DNA from: Lachnospiraceae bacterium
GTDB taxonomy: Bacteria; Bacillota; Clostridia; Lachnospirales; Lachnospiraceae
Direction of reading: 5' to 3'
NCBI GenBank assembly: GCA_014804225.1
Contig: JAAVAF010000130.1
Span: 1-6,383 of the forward strand
Length of the DNA: 6,383 nt
The stretch's first letter is position 1. Every line of letters starts with the position of its first letter. The position numbers and the translations under genes are program-made. A model generated the notes under the pieces. That model made no database searches and was not told the DNA's origin. It worked only from the letters and a program-made list of their open reading frames with translations. Below, in pieces: positions 4,045 through 6,383 of this stretch.

Positions 4045-6383
4045 TTAACCATTTTTTGCCCGCTCTAACATTTTGTTTACATAAATACCCGTATAAGACT
4101 TTTTATCTTTCGCAATTTTTTCCGGCGTTCCCTCAGCAATGACCGTACCGCCGCCGTCGCCTCCTTCGGGACCAATATCAATAATATAATCGGCCGTTTT
4201 GATCACGTCAAGATTATGTTCAATCACAATCACCGTATTTCCGCCCTCTGCAAGCCGCTGTAAGATTTCCACCAATTTATGCACATCCGCAAAATGCAGT
4301 CCCGTCGTCGGCTCGTCCAAAATATAAATGGTCTTTCCCGTACTTCTGCGGCTTAACTCCGTCGCAAGCTTGATGCGCTGCGCCTCACCGCCTGAAAGCG
4401 TTGTTGAGGGCTGACCGAGCTTAATATAGGAAAGTCCGACATCATAGAGTGTTTCAATCTTTCTTTTAATAGAAGGAACAGGCTCAAAAAATGATAACGC
4501 TTCCTCCACTGTCATGTCAAGCACATCATAAATACTTTTTCCCTTATATTTCACCTCGAGCGTTTCGCGATTATAGCGCTTTCCCTGACACACCTCACAT
4601 GGTACGTACACATCGGGCAGAAAATGCATCTCGATTTTGATGATACCGTCTCCGCCACACGCCTCACAACGCCCGCCTTTTACATTAAAACTAAAACGTC
4701 CTTTGGCATATCCTCGTGCCTTTGCGTCCATCGTTGACGCAAACAAATCACGAATCTGATCAAACACGCCCGTATAAGTCGCGGGATTCGAGCGCGGCGT
4801 TCTGCCAATCGGTGACTGGTCGATATTAATAACCTTATCAAGCTGCTCGACTCCCTCAATTTTTTTGAATTTTCCGGGAATGGTGCGCGCCCGGTTTAAT
4901 TTTCTTGCAAGATATTTATATAATATTTCATTGACAAGCGATGACTTTCCGGAGCCCGATACGCCTGTTACACAGGTAAATACGCCAAGCGGGAATTTCA
5001 CGTCAATACCTTTCAGGTTATTCTCCGCAGCACCCTTTACGGTAAGCCATCCCGTCGGTTTTCTTCTCGTTTTTGGTACAGGTATCTGCAATTTTCCGCT
5101 TAAATACTGCCCCGTAATGGATTCCTCCACTTGCATGATTTCCTGTGCGGTTCCCTCTGCAACCACTTCCCCGCCGTGCTCGCCCGCACCGGGGCCGATG
5201 TCAATCACATGGTCTGCCGCAAACATTGTATCTTCGTCATGCTCCACAACAATCAGGGTGTTTCCAAGCTCTTGTAGATTCTTGAGCGCCGCAATCAATT
5301 TATCATTATCCCGCTGATGCAGACCGATACTCGGTTCGTCAAGAATATAACAAACTCCGACCAGTCCTGATCCAATCTGCGTCGCAAGCCGGATACGCTG
5401 TGCCTCACCGCCCGAAAGTGATGCCGTGCCTCTTGCAAGGCTTAAATACTCTAATCCCACACTTGCGAGAAATCCCACGCGTGCCTTAATTTCCTTCAAA
5501 ATACGCTTTCCAATAAGCTGCTGCTGCTTCGTAAGCTCCATTGTATCGAGAAAATTGTACAAACCGTTGATTGACATGGATGTAATCTCATAAATATTTT
5601 TATCACAGACAGTCACCGCAAGCGAACTCTTTTTCAGCCTTTTTCCGTCGCACTCTTTACAGGGCGTGATACGCATAAAGGTTTCATATTCACTTTTCAT
5701 CGTTTCCGATGACGTTTCCCGATATCGTCGCTCCACATTTTTAATCAGTCCCTCAAAGGCAATCGGATATTTGCCCTCGCCGCGCTGTCCCTTATAATAG
5801 CCGATAACCTCCCTGCCGCGCGTACCGTTAATCAGCATATCCTGTATTTCATCTGAGAGCTGCTCAAACGGTGTATCAAGCGAAAAATGATATGCCTCAC
5901 ACAACGCCTGCAAAACCGCATTCGTAAAACTGCTCTTGTCCGTACACGACTGCCACCCGATTACCGTAATCGCACCTTCATTGATGCTAAGGCTTTTGTC
6001 CGGTATCATAAGATCAATGTCAAACTCCATTTTATAGCCGAGTCCAAAACATACAGGACAGGCACCGAAGGGATTGTTAAACGAAAAACTGCGCGGCTCC
6101 ACTTCATCAATGCTGATGTTGCAGTCCGGACAGGAGAAGCTGTCCGAAAAGCGCAGCGTTTCACCACCTATTACATCAACAAGCAAAAGACCGTCCGAGA
6201 GCGCCATGACATTTTCAACCGAATCCGTTAAACGCCGCTCAATGCCCGCCTTCACGACAAGTCTGTCCACAACAATCTCGATATTGTGCTTGATGTTTTT
6301 CTCAAGCTTTATCTCCTCGGACAATTCATACATATTCCCGTCAATGCGCACCCTGATATAACCGCTCTTCTTTGCTCGTTCCA
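4045..6383 (-). CDS. uvrA: UvrA, excinuclease ABC subunit A; N-terminal part beyond the right edge
   Basis: The last 778 residues of UvrA are present; roughly 160-170 N-terminal residues, including the first Walker A, are outside the window. UvrA is the dimeric ATPase that finds DNA damage and loads UvrB in nucleotide excision repair. Numbered from the first complete codon at the edge: zinc-module cysteines CPDC (84-87) and CPVC (108-111), CKEC (241-244), first ABC signature LSGGEAQRI (322-330) with Walker B CYILDEP (344-350), second Walker A GVSGSGKSS (473-481), second zinc finger (cysteines 572, 575, 595, 598), second signature LSGGEAQRI (662-670) and Walker B IYILDEP (685-691). All visible key residues are intact. 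The reading frame stays open through a GTG at 6349-6351 to the edge, and the residues before it (SGYIRVRIDG) are UvrA-like, so that GTG is not the start. The gene ends with TAA at 4045-4047 and is not closely coupled to mreB. Confidence 0.97.
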   Translation of the reverse strand, partial: ERAKKSGYIRVRIDGNMYELSEEIKLEKNIKHNIEIVVDRLVVKAGIERRLTDSVENVMALSDGLLLVDVIGGETLRFSDSFSCPDCNISIDEVEPRSFSFNNPFGACPVCFGLGYKMEFDIDLMIPDKSLSINEGAITVIGWQSCTDKSSFTNAVLQALCEAYHFSLDTPFEQLSDEIQDMLINGTRGREVIGYYKGQRGEGKYPIAFEGLIKNVERRYRETSSETMKSEYETFMRITPCKECDGKRLKKSSLAVTVCDKNIYEITSMSINGLYNFLDTMELTKQQQLIGKRILKEIKARVGFLASVGLEYLSLARGTASLSGGEAQRIRLATQIGSGLVGVCYILDEPSIGLHQRDNDKLIAALKNLQELGNTLIVVEHDEDTMFAADHVIDIGPGAGEHGGEVVAEGTAQEIMQVEESITGQYLSGKLQIPVPKTRRKPTGWLTVKGAAENNLKGIDVKFPLGVFTCVTGVSGSGKSSLVNEILYKYLARKLNRARTIPGKFKKIEGVEQLDKVINIDQSPIGRTPRSNPATYTGVFDQIRDLFASTMDAKARGYAKGRFSFNVKGGRCEACGGDGIIKIEMHFLPDVYVPCEVCQGKRYNRETLEVKYKGKSIYDVLDMTVEEALSFFEPVPSIKRKIETLYDVGLSYIKLGQPSTTLSGGEAQRIKLATELSRRSTGKTIYILDEPTTGLHFADVHKLVEILQRLAEGGNTVIVIEHNLDVIKTADYIIDIGPEGGDGGGTVIAEGTPEKIAKDKKSYTGIYVNKMLERAKNG

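Noticed and set aside
4865..5317. Open plus-strand frames opposite uvrA (also 5887-6231 and 6074-6361)
   Set aside because: All are antisense to intact, highly conserved UvrA domains and show no start signals or domains of their own.

Overview
The window looks like a piece of chromosome from a motile member of the Bacillota, most likely class Clostridia and possibly a Lachnospiraceae-type gut anaerobe. This rests on gene content and order (an MreB/Mbl gene directly followed by two flagellar rod genes, and a RecD2 helicase), on GGAGG-type ribosome binding sites and on moderate GC content judged by eye. The family-level placement is inference.

Every supported gene lies on the minus strand, so it reads from high to low coordinates. 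In transcription order: the C-terminal four fifths of uvrA (4045-6383, running off the right edge); an intergenic region of about 240 bp with a probable terminator and two candidate promoters; an actin-like mreB/mbl gene (2808-3803); the flagellar rod genes flgF-like (2000-2776) and flgG (1105-1926); a short FlgJ-type rod-binding protein (694-1080); a palindrome that probably ends this operon (654-679); and the N-terminal 208 codons of recD2 (1-626, running off the left edge), which starts at TTG.

The middle four genes form a compact unit with gaps of 31, 73 and 24 nt. They join a cell-shape cytoskeleton protein to the rod of the flagellar basal body, the part that crosses the wall. This matches the known mbl-flhO-flhP arrangement of Bacillus subtilis, but spoIIID, which precedes mbl there, is absent. 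The flanking genes are DNA maintenance functions: nucleotide excision repair (UvrA) and a RecD2 helicase.

The most interesting signal is regulatory. The uvrA-mreB gap holds a close match to the flagellar sigma factor (sigma-D/sigma-28) promoter, and its -10 element lies inside the palindrome that would terminate uvrA. A good sigma-A-type promoter with an upstream A-tract follows. Together these suggest dual housekeeping and motility control of mreB and the rod genes. I see no mobile element, CRISPR array, RNA gene or clearly undescribed system; otherwise this is ordinary core-genome sequence.
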